DNA of 64,000 bases from Gemmatimonadota bacterium (GTDB lineage Bacteria > Gemmatimonadota > Gemmatimonadetes > Longimicrobiales > Gaopeijiaceae), in contig JAWKQO010000001.1 of assembly GCA_041390105.1 (NCBI GenBank), forward strand, positions 1,304,001 through 1,368,000. Direction: 5' to 3'. Both the position numbers and the translations under genes were made by a program. The notes beneath the pieces are model-generated. The model was given only the letters and a program-made list of their open reading frames with translations. It ran no database searches and was not told the origin of the DNA. The first letter of the stretch is position 1. Each line of letters starts with the position of its first letter. Positions 9,510-17,077 of this stretch are shown here, piece after piece.

Positions 9510-10648
9510 CTCCCCGCCGCGCCCGCGCCGTACCGGAGCGTCCAGGCCCGGTACCCCCCTTCCAGGTTGCGGGAGTTGTGGTACCCGCGTTGGCGCAGCG
9601 CTTCGACCGCCTTGGCGCTGCGGACTCCCGTGGCGCAGTAGATCACGAGGGCGCGATCCGTGGGCAGCTCTTCGACGCGACGTTCGAGATCTCCCAGGGG
9701 AATCCAGAGCGCTCCCAGATGGGCCAGGTTGCCGGCCTGCCACTCGAAGGCCTCGCGTACATCGACGAGCAGCGGCGGCTGCGCCGTGCGAAGCTCGGCG
9801 TCCACCGCCTCGACCTCGACGCCGGGTACGGGTGCCGGTACGCCGCAGAACCGTTCATAGTCGATCAGCGCGGTGACCGTGGGTTGGTCGCCGCACACGG
9901 GGCAGGTGGGGTCGCGCTCGAGCTCGATCTCCCGAAAGCGCATCGCCAGTGCGTCGAAGAGCAGGAGCCGGCCGACCAAGGACTCACCCCGCCTCAGGAT
10001 CCACTTGATCGCTTCCAGGGCCTGGATCGAGCCCACGATCCCGGGCAGCACGCCCACCACGCCTGCCTCCGCGCAGTTGGGCACCAGCCCTGCCGGTGGA
10101 GGCTCGCGGAAGAGACAGCGATAGCAGGGGCCGCCGGGTGCGGCGAACAGCGAGGCCTGCCCCTCCCAACGGAGAATCGCGCCATAGACGTTGGGGATCC
10201 CCAACAACACGCAGGCGTCGTTGACCAGGTAGCGCGTGGGGAAGTTGTCGGTCCCGTCCAGGACGAGATCGTAGCCGGCGAGCAGGTCGAGCGCGTTGGC
10301 GCTCGAGAGACGCTCTTCGTGCAACTCGAGCACGACGTGCGGGTTCACGTCCTGCAAGCGGTCGGCCGCGGAAGCCAGCTTGGTCCTGCCGATGTCGGAG
10401 GTGCCGTGGAGAATCTGGCGCTGCAGGTTGGTGAGGTCCACGTAGTCGAAATCGATCAGGCCGAGCGTACCGACCCCCGCAGCCGCCAGGTACAACGCCG
10501 CGGGCGACCCGAGCCCGCCGGCGCCCACCAGCGCGATGCGGGCCTCTCGCAGCGCGGTCTGCCCTTCCCGCCCGACCTCGGGGAGGACCAGGTGACGAGC
10601 GTAGCGAGCGAGCTCTTCGGAAGAGAGGGCAGCGTGGGAGGCGTCCAT
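9506..10648 (-). CDS. moeB: MoeB/ThiF-type adenylyltransferase with C-terminal rhodanese domain (MoeZ-like)
   Basis: 380 residues. The E1-like adenylation domain has the nucleotide motif VGAGGLGSP (about 41-49), DYVDLTNLQRQ, LDGTDNFPTRY and two CxxC zinc pairs (CYRC and CPVC). Residues about 275-380 form a rhodanese domain with the catalytic loop CATGVRS. Proteins of this layout adenylate and then thiocarboxylate the C-terminal Gly-Gly of small sulfur carriers (MoaD, ThiS, CysO). No such carrier is in the window, so the pathway (molybdopterin, thiamine or cysteine) is open. Coupled to NDH-2 by a GTGA overlap. Confidence 0.9.
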   Translation of the reverse strand: MDASHAALSSEELARYARHLVLPEVGREGQTALREARIALVGAGGLGSPAALYLAAAGVGTLGLIDFDYVDLTNLQRQILHGTSDIGRTKLASAADRLQDVNPHVVLELHEERLSSANALDLLAGYDLVLDGTDNFPTRYLVNDACVLLGIPNVYGAILRWEGQASLFAAPGGPCYRCLFREPPPAGLVPNCAEAGVVGVLPGIVGSIQALEAIKWILRRGESLVGRLLLFDALAMRFREIELERDPTCPVCGDQPTVTALIDYERFCGVPAPVPGVEVEAVDAELRTAQPPLLVDVREAFEWQAGNLAHLGALWIPLGDLERRVEELPTDRALVIYCATGVRSAKAVEALRQRGYHNSRNLEGGYRAWTLRYGAGAAGR

Positions 10649-10808
10649 GCCCAGTGGACCCGCTCGGCCCGGGGGAGTTCCTCGAACCGGATGCCTGCGA
10701 CCCACCTCGCGCCGGGGGGCGTTGCGGACCACATTGCCGCGTTCCTCCGTCGCGATCCGGGCTTGGCGCTCGGCGACGGCGTTCGCCACCCCGCCCACCC
10801 CACCGCCG

Positions 10809-12125
10809 ATGGTCCTCCTCCGCGCACGCGCGCTGGTCGGTCTTCTCCTCCTGGTCGGCGTCTGCTGGTTGCTCAGCCGTGATCGCCGGGCCATCCCCTG
10901 GCGCGTGGTGGCGTGGGGTCTCGGCCTGCAACTGTTGTTCGGCGTGCTGGTGCTGCTCACTCCGGTCGGGGTGGCCGTATTCGGCACCATCAACGACCTC
11001 CTGCTGCAGATCCTCCGCTTCTCCGAGGCGGGATCATCGTTTCTGTTCGGAGACCTGATCTTCAACAACGTCCCGGTCGGCGAGGGTGTCGCCGGGAGCA
11101 ATGCACCGCTGGTCGGCGCCGGTCAGACGGTTGCGCGCACCGGCGCCTACTTCGCGTTCCATGTGCTCCCCACCATCATCTTCTTCTCGTCGTTGATGGC
11201 GGTCCTCTACCACCTACGGATCATGCAGCGCGTGGTGCACGGCGTGGCCTGGGTGATGCACCGGACCATGGGTACCTCCGGCGCCGAGACGTTGGCAACG
11301 GCTGGTACCATCTTCGTCGGCCTCGTGGAGACCCCCTTGCTCGTGCGGCCCTACCTGGACCGCATGACCCGCTCGGAGATCTTCGCCCTGATGACTGCGG
11401 GGTTGGCCACGGTGAGCGGCGGAGTGCTCGTGGCGTACGTCGGTATGCTCTCGCCCTACTTCCCGGACATCGGCGGACACCTCATCTCCGCCTCGGTGAT
11501 GTCCGCCCCGGCCGCGCTGGCTGTCGCCAAGTTGATGCTCCCCGAGCTCGAGGCACCCGAAACCGCTCGCTCGCTCCCGGTCGAATCGGAGGTCACGGAA
11601 GACGTCAACCTCCTCGATGCGGCAGGCCGGGGCGCCAACGAAGGGCTGTTCCTGGCCTTGAAGGTCGGAGCCATGCTGATCGCGTTCCTCGCGCTGCTCG
11701 AGATGGCCAACGCGGGGATCGGATGGGTGGGTCGGCTGGCCGGCATCGCCGACCTGTCGCTGCAGGGCATCCTGGGGTTGGTGCTGGCCCCCGTCGCCTG
11801 GATGATCGGCATCCCCTGGGTGGATGCGCACGCCGTGGGCGAGCTCGTCGGCGTCAAGACGATCCTCAACGAGTTCGTGGCGTTCGGACAGCTCTCCCGG
11901 ATCATGGACGGGCCCGAAGCGCTGGGCGCCCGCTCGGCGGTGCTGGCCAGCTACGCGTTGGCCGGCTTCGCCAACTTCGGTTCCATCGCCATGCAGATCG
12001 CGGGAATCGGCGAGCTCGCCCCCGGCAAACGCGTTCTGATGGCCGAGCTGGGCCTGCGCGCGCTCGTGGGAGGTGCGATCGCGGCGCTGATGACCGCGGC
12101 AGTGGCCGGGATACTGCTTCCGTGA
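10809..12125 (+). CDS. NupC-type concentrative nucleoside transporter
   Basis: 438 residues with about ten hydrophobic segments. Family signatures include VPVGEGVAGSNAPLVG, the long FHVLPTIIFFSSLMAVLYH segment, GAETLATAGTIFVGLVETPLLVRPY and ALAGFANFGSIAMQIAGIG, all typical of CNT transporters that import nucleosides with H+ or Na+. ATG 10809 begins the first helix. The stop overlaps the GTG of the following PfkB kinase, so import and phosphorylation of a nucleoside are probably coupled. Confidence 0.92.
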   Translation: MVLLRARALVGLLLLVGVCWLLSRDRRAIPWRVVAWGLGLQLLFGVLVLLTPVGVAVFGTINDLLLQILRFSEAGSSFLFGDLIFNNVPVGEGVAGSNAPLVGAGQTVARTGAYFAFHVLPTIIFFSSLMAVLYHLRIMQRVVHGVAWVMHRTMGTSGAETLATAGTIFVGLVETPLLVRPYLDRMTRSEIFALMTAGLATVSGGVLVAYVGMLSPYFPDIGGHLISASVMSAPAALAVAKLMLPELEAPETARSLPVESEVTEDVNLLDAAGRGANEGLFLALKVGAMLIAFLALLEMANAGIGWVGRLAGIADLSLQGILGLVLAPVAWMIGIPWVDAHAVGELVGVKTILNEFVAFGQLSRIMDGPEALGARSAVLASYALAGFANFGSIAMQIAGIGELAPGKRVLMAELGLRALVGGAIAALMTAAVAGILLP

Positions 12126-13042
12126 CCGTCGAGCGCTTTCCCGACTTGTGGATCTCGGGCACGCTCACCTTGGACAGCACCGAGTTCGGAGGCGCGTGGC
12201 GCCGAGACGTTCCCGGAGGCTCCGCGCTCTACGGCGGAGCCGCTGCGCGGCTGCTCACGCCCGTGCGCCTGGTGGGAACGGTTGGAAGCGATTTTCCATT
12301 CCCCGACCTGGAAGACCTGTGGCGAAGTGGCGTCGACCCGACGGCGGTCGAGACCCTGGAGGGTCCGACATTCCGCTGGGGAGCCCGCTACGAGGCGGGC
12401 GGAGACCGACGGACCACACTGCATCGGGACGCCGGCGTTTCCTCCGGGCGACTGCCCCCGATCCCCCCGAGCGCGAGACGTCCACGAGCGCTCCTGCTGG
12501 CGAGCACCCACCCGGGCGTGCAGGCGCATGTGCGCAGGGAGTTGGCCGACGCGTCACCGGTGGGGCTGGACAGCATGGCCCATTGGTGGCGTGAGGAACG
12601 GGATGCGCTCCTCTCCCTCCTGGAGACCGTGCACGTCGCCTTCTTCGACGAAGAGGAGCTCGGCCTGGCCAGCGGCTTGGACGATCCTTCTCGTGCCGGT
12701 CGCTGGGTGCTCGAGCGGGGACCCCACACGGTGGTTGTCAAGCGCGGTTCACGAGGGGCGTGGATGCATCGCAGCGGCCGCGAACCCGTTCAGGTCACTG
12801 CGGTGCCCCTGGGGCAGATCGGCGATCCCACCGGAGCCGGAGACGCCTTCGCCGGAGCGTTCATGGCAGCTCAAGCGTGTGCCCCGACGCTCGGCGACGG
12901 CTACTCGCTGCGCTTCGCCACGGCGGCCGCATCCTTCGCAGCCGAGAGGATCGGGATCGAAGGGCTGCGCGGAGCCACCCTGCAAGCCGCCCAGACCCGA
13001 ATGGACGCACTCCAGGTCACCAACCTCAACCACCCCCGTTGA
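12122..13042 (+). CDS. PfkB-family carbohydrate/nucleoside kinase
   Basis: 306 residues. The ribokinase-fold signature is clear at the end: DPTGAGDAFAGAFMAA with the catalytic Asp, preceded by VVVKRGSRGAW. The N-terminal GGSALYGGAAARLL matches the substrate-binding loop. GTG 12122 overlaps the nupC stop (GTGA). With a nucleoside transporter immediately upstream, a nucleoside kinase in salvage is the likely role, although a sugar substrate is possible. Its 3' end overlaps the converging DUF2723 gene by 17 bases. Confidence 0.87.
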   Translation: MTVERFPDLWISGTLTLDSTEFGGAWRRDVPGGSALYGGAAARLLTPVRLVGTVGSDFPFPDLEDLWRSGVDPTAVETLEGPTFRWGARYEAGGDRRTTLHRDAGVSSGRLPPIPPSARRPRALLLASTHPGVQAHVRRELADASPVGLDSMAHWWREERDALLSLLETVHVAFFDEEELGLASGLDDPSRAGRWVLERGPHTVVVKRGSRGAWMHRSGREPVQVTAVPLGQIGDPTGAGDAFAGAFMAAQACAPTLGDGYSLRFATAAASFAAERIGIEGLRGATLQAAQTRMDALQVTNLNHPR

Positions 13043-15215
13043 TGCGATTGCGCCCGACCTCCCAGGTCGAGAGGAACGCGTCTGCGCGCGACTGCAGCTC
13101 CTCCACGCGAGTCGCGTCCAGCCCCGCGCGCGAGGCCGCCTCGGCGACCTGGGCATACATGATGTAGTACTGCAGAGGGATGTTGAGCGTAGCGCGGTCC
13201 TGCCAGAGCTCGCGGTCCGCCAGGCTGCGTTCGGACAGCACCTTCTCACTCAGCGCCAGCGTGCGACCCAGAGCCACGTGCCCGCCGCCCATTTGGGGCG
13301 GGAGCTCCACCAACTCGGGATCGGCCTCCGCGTCCGGGCGGGTGGCTTCCAGTTTGACGGCGAGCCCATGGCGCACCGCCCAGCGCTCCAGACCCAGGCT
13401 CGACATCAGGCCGGCGGAGCTGGCGAAGAAGATCGGTCGCTTGCCGAGGCTGTCCCGGATGATGGCCAGCGAGAGCAGCTGTCCCCGGTCCAGGAAGGTG
13501 CCACCCTGGTAGGAGACGGCGACCGACCCGAGGCCCACCACCAGGTCGTCGCGACTCTGCCCACCCTGGACCCGATCCATGTCCTCCACCGGCAGGTTCG
13601 TGATGGGCGCGTCCGGAACGACAGTCGGCACCGCGTAGATGCCGAAGGCCTGCTCAGGATCGAAGGGCCGCTGGACCTCCGGCCGGGTGTGTCTCTGGAG
13701 CTGCTTGGGATACCACGAGGTATGGAGGTATTGCACCACCACCACCGTGACATCCTTGCGGATGTTCTCGACCTCCTGGGCGTACCAGAGCGGAAAGGTG
13801 TCGTTGTCTCCGTTGGTGAAGAGCACACCGTAGGGCTCGACGCTCATGAGCAGGTCGTGGGCCCAGTCCCTCGCGGCGTAGTCACCGCCACGGCTCGCCC
13901 AACTCCAGTTGAGCACCAACGGGAGCAGCGCGACCCCCAGCACGGGCGCGGCCTTCCAGGAAGCGAGCTCAGCCCCTCCTCGCTCGCCCACCATCCTCCA
14001 GAGTCCGGCGAGGCCGACCCCCACCAACACGCCCCAGACGGAGAAGCTGGCGACGAAGAAGTAGTCACGCTCGCGTACCTCGTGGAGGTTGAGGTCGGTG
14101 ACTTCCGGCGCCAGCGAATAGCCGTACTTGAAATTCAGGTAGAAGACCAGGGCCAGCGTCAGGGTCCCGGCCAGCACCGAGAAATACGCGAACAATCTTC
14201 GATCGGCACGCCAGAGCGTCCACAGCCCGAACCCACCCAACAACAGCATCACCAGGGTCAGCGGGAGCCTGCGGCTTCCCGGAAGGTCGTTGGCGTCCAG
14301 CCCCCGCCCCCACTGCCAATCGAAATACTGGTAGTAGTTCAGGAGCTGGTGCGAGAAGGGCGCCTTGCGTTGCGTGACCGGCGGCTTGGCGTACTGCACA
14401 CGCTGCAGGTTATCCGCCAGGGCGGGACATCCGGCCTTGCCGTTCGTGAAGACCGCCACGGCCGCGCCCCCCACGCTGTCGCAGACGGGTTCTCCTTCGT
14501 TGATCACGGGGTCCTGGGCCGCGCGGATCGGAAGGAAGAAGTTGACCGAGATGGCCAGAAGCGCTGCGGGGATGACCCGCATCCACAGCTGAGAGCGGAG
14601 CAGCACCGCTGGGGCCGTCAGGCCGATGAGCAGAAGGCCGGCCGGCAACGGCAACACGGACATCATGTGGTTCGTGGAGCCCAGCACCAGCAGGTAGATC
14701 GCCCCGATCAGATAGCGCTCGCTACCGGCCTCGTCACGCCGATCGTGCCAGCGCAGCGCGAGCCATGACGCCCACGCGATGATCAACGTGGAGACCGTAT
14801 AGACCTTCTCGTTGACGTTCGACTGGTTCCAGACCGTGTAGGCCGTCGCGGACAGAAGGGCTGCGGCGAACGCGGCGAGGCGAGCCCGACGGTCGTCCCT
14901 CAGCACGGGCAGCAGGAGCCGGTGCGCGACCAGGAACCAGAGACCAGCCGATCCTGCGCTGGTTACGGCCGCGAACAAGTTCACACGCACCGCGACCGAG
15001 AGGCCCAAAGGAGCCAGCAGAAGCGTCCACGTGCGTGCCAACATCACGAACAGCGGGTTCCCCGGGGGATGGGGAATGCCGAGGATGTACCCGGTCGTGA
15101 TGTACTCGCTCGTATCCCAGAAGGCCGTGGTGGGCGCAAGCGTGAGAACGTAGACGGCCAGGACCGCCAGCGCGGCCAGCGCCGCGCTGCCGTAGGGAGG
15201 CCTCGAATCGGTCAT
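13026..15215 (-). CDS. DUF2723 membrane glycosyltransferase-like protein
   Basis: 729 residues. The N-terminal half has about ten membrane helices and the DUF2723 signature TAFWDTSEYITTGYILGIPHPPGNPLF, with the Asp/Glu typical of GT-C enzymes such as protein O-mannosyltransferases. The C-terminal part contains LFTNGDNDTFPLWYAQEVE and a soluble region. A role in envelope glycan or protein O-glycosylation is family knowledge, not shown here. Start ATG 15215 is chosen because the helix region begins soon after; the open frame extends further upstream. Confidence 0.88.
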   Translation of the reverse strand: MTDSRPPYGSAALAALAVLAVYVLTLAPTTAFWDTSEYITTGYILGIPHPPGNPLFVMLARTWTLLLAPLGLSVAVRVNLFAAVTSAGSAGLWFLVAHRLLLPVLRDDRRARLAAFAAALLSATAYTVWNQSNVNEKVYTVSTLIIAWASWLALRWHDRRDEAGSERYLIGAIYLLVLGSTNHMMSVLPLPAGLLLIGLTAPAVLLRSQLWMRVIPAALLAISVNFFLPIRAAQDPVINEGEPVCDSVGGAAVAVFTNGKAGCPALADNLQRVQYAKPPVTQRKAPFSHQLLNYYQYFDWQWGRGLDANDLPGSRRLPLTLVMLLLGGFGLWTLWRADRRLFAYFSVLAGTLTLALVFYLNFKYGYSLAPEVTDLNLHEVRERDYFFVASFSVWGVLVGVGLAGLWRMVGERGGAELASWKAAPVLGVALLPLVLNWSWASRGGDYAARDWAHDLLMSVEPYGVLFTNGDNDTFPLWYAQEVENIRKDVTVVVVQYLHTSWYPKQLQRHTRPEVQRPFDPEQAFGIYAVPTVVPDAPITNLPVEDMDRVQGGQSRDDLVVGLGSVAVSYQGGTFLDRGQLLSLAIIRDSLGKRPIFFASSAGLMSSLGLERWAVRHGLAVKLEATRPDAEADPELVELPPQMGGGHVALGRTLALSEKVLSERSLADRELWQDRATLNIPLQYYIMYAQVAEAASRAGLDATRVEELQSRADAFLSTWEVGRNRINGGG

Positions 15216-15237
15216 GCTTCGGAACCCGCAGGGATGC

Positions 15238-15696
15238 TCAGTTGCACGCGGCGATGAACGAGATTTCCACGATCCCCTGGGCGGGGATCTCATTGACGGC
15301 CAGCGCCACCCGCGCCGGAGGATCGGTCGGGAAGTACTCGCCGTAGACGTCGTTCATGCCGGCGTAGTCGGCGATGTCGGCCAGGTAGACGTTCCCCATC
15401 ACCACGTCCTCGAAGCCCACCCCGATCTCCTCGAAGAGGCCCTTGAAGCTCTCCATCACGTTGCGGGTCTCCGCCTGGATGCGACCCTCCGTCATGGCCC
15501 GCGTCTCGGCCGTGGCACCCACCTTCCCCGCGAAGTAGATGGCTCCCCCGGCCCGTACGGCCTGGCTGTAAGGGAGGGTGCTGCTGGGGTTGATGGCCTC
15601 GCGAGCTTCGCAGCGGGCCTGCTGCGGTGGGGACTGGGCTTCGGCCTGGCAGCCGGCCAACACGGCGACGAGGGCGAGGGCATGACGGGCCCGCAT
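15238..15696 (-). CDS. Exported lipoprotein of the RidA/YjgF family
   Basis: 152 residues with a lipoprotein signal peptide (LALVAVLAGC, lipid Cys about 16), then a RidA fold: SSTLPYSQAVRAGGAIYFAGKVG, DVVMGNVYLADI and PPARVALAVNEIP. Cytosolic RidA hydrolyses reactive enamine/imine intermediates; this one should be periplasmic, so a different substrate is likely. The RidA Arg that binds the substrate carboxylate aligns with the R in PPARVALAV. It precedes DUF2723 on the same strand by 22 bases. Confidence 0.88.
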   Translation of the reverse strand: MRARHALALVAVLAGCQAEAQSPPQQARCEAREAINPSSTLPYSQAVRAGGAIYFAGKVGATAETRAMTEGRIQAETRNVMESFKGLFEEIGVGFEDVVMGNVYLADIADYAGMNDVYGEYFPTDPPARVALAVNEIPAQGIVEISFIAACN

Positions 15697-15843
15697 GGCA
15701 GACGCTCCGGTCTCGGGTGTGATCGGGAAACCCCGGAAGCTCCTTGCGAGGTCCCTGACGCGCAAGGCGCGGCCTCGCGCGTGCGGAGTGACGCTCCTGT
15801 CCGGTTCTGGCGGCCCGGCAGCGGGCCCCGGTAGGTTCGCGCG

Positions 15844-16938
15844 ATGCGATTCGCCTACGGCAGGGCCCTGCGCTACAGCCGCGCCTGGGCCAGAGGTCCG
15901 GCGCCCCTGGTGGAGGAGGAGATTCCGGTCCACTCCGACGGGCGCGTTGTCCCGGGGACCCTCTACCGGCCCCGCTCCGCACCAGGGCCGCTGCCCGGTT
16001 GGGTGGTGCTGCATGGGCTGACCCGCCCCGGTCGGTACCATCCCTCGCTGGTCCGCTTCTGCAGAGCGCTGTCCTCTTCGCCGGCCGTGGTCCTGTGCCC
16101 CGAGATCCCGGAGTGGATCGAGCTACGGCTGGCTCCTGAGCAGGCGCTCCCCGTCATCCGCCATGCGGTGCTCACGCTGTCGCGACGGCCGGAGTCCCAT
16201 CCCCGACGCACCGGTCTGATCGGGTTTTCCTTCGGAGCACCGCAGGCCCTGTTGGCAGCCACCGATCCGACCCTGACGGAGGTGCTGGCCTGCGTGGCTG
16301 GCTTCGGAGGGTTCTTCGACATCGAACGCACGCTGCGCTTCCTGTTCACCGGCGACCACGAGTGGCAGGGACGGCAGCTGCACCGGCGGCCCGACCCCTA
16401 CGGCAGATGGATCGTGGGAGCGAACTACCTGACTCACCTCGAACAGCATCGAGACGCCGGCCCCGTCGCCGCAGCGCTGCATTCCCTGGCGGTCGCCGCC
16501 GGAGAGCGGCGCATCGAGAGCTGGGACCCGGCACATGACCCACTCAAGGCGGAGTTGCGGGCGTCCCTCCCCACCACGCAACGACCGCTCTGGGACCTCT
16601 TCGTGCCGCCGGCAGGGGGGGATCCCACTCCCGAGCAGGCCGAACCGCTGGTTCGCGAGATGGCGGCGGTCATCCGTTCGTTGTCCCCTGCCATGGCACC
16701 GGACGAGTTCGTCGGTCGTCTCCGCACGCCGGTGCGCTTGATCCACGGGCGCTCCGACCACCTCATCCCCTATACGGAGACCCTACGCGCAGGCGCGGCG
16801 CTCCGTGGGCATCCTGACGCCCGCATCACGATCACCGGGCTCTTCGGACACTCGGAAGAGGGGGATGGCGCGGGCATGCGCGCCTGGGAGGGGCTACGAC
16901 TGCTGCGGGCGTTGGCGGGGATCCTGGGAGCGGCGTGA
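15844..16938 (+). CDS. Alpha/beta hydrolase
   Basis: 364 residues with oxyanion motif VVLHGLT, nucleophile elbow GFSFGA (Ser about 125), a late Asp in IHGRSDHLIPY and a His in FGHSEE, giving a plausible Ser-Asp-His triad. No signal peptide. Substrate unknown. It stands alone between the minus-strand RidA and HEAT genes. Confidence 0.85.
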   Translation: MRFAYGRALRYSRAWARGPAPLVEEEIPVHSDGRVVPGTLYRPRSAPGPLPGWVVLHGLTRPGRYHPSLVRFCRALSSSPAVVLCPEIPEWIELRLAPEQALPVIRHAVLTLSRRPESHPRRTGLIGFSFGAPQALLAATDPTLTEVLACVAGFGGFFDIERTLRFLFTGDHEWQGRQLHRRPDPYGRWIVGANYLTHLEQHRDAGPVAAALHSLAVAAGERRIESWDPAHDPLKAELRASLPTTQRPLWDLFVPPAGGDPTPEQAEPLVREMAAVIRSLSPAMAPDEFVGRLRTPVRLIHGRSDHLIPYTETLRAGAALRGHPDARITITGLFGHSEEGDGAGMRAWEGLRLLRALAGILGAA

Positions 16939-17077
16939 GGCCTAGGGGACGCTCAGTCCCGCAGGCCCACATCCGACCGCAGGCGCCGCGTCGCCTCGTC
17001 GGACAACCGCAGCGCCGACGCCACCGTCTCCACCGCTGACGCGAGATCCCGATCCAAGGGAAGGATCCGGTCCTGCT

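Noticed and set aside
16953..17077. Possible short minus-strand frame after the HEAT gene (EQDRILPLDRD...)
   Set aside because: Coding-like composition, and possibly a frameshifted tail, but no start codon with an RBS; too weak to call.
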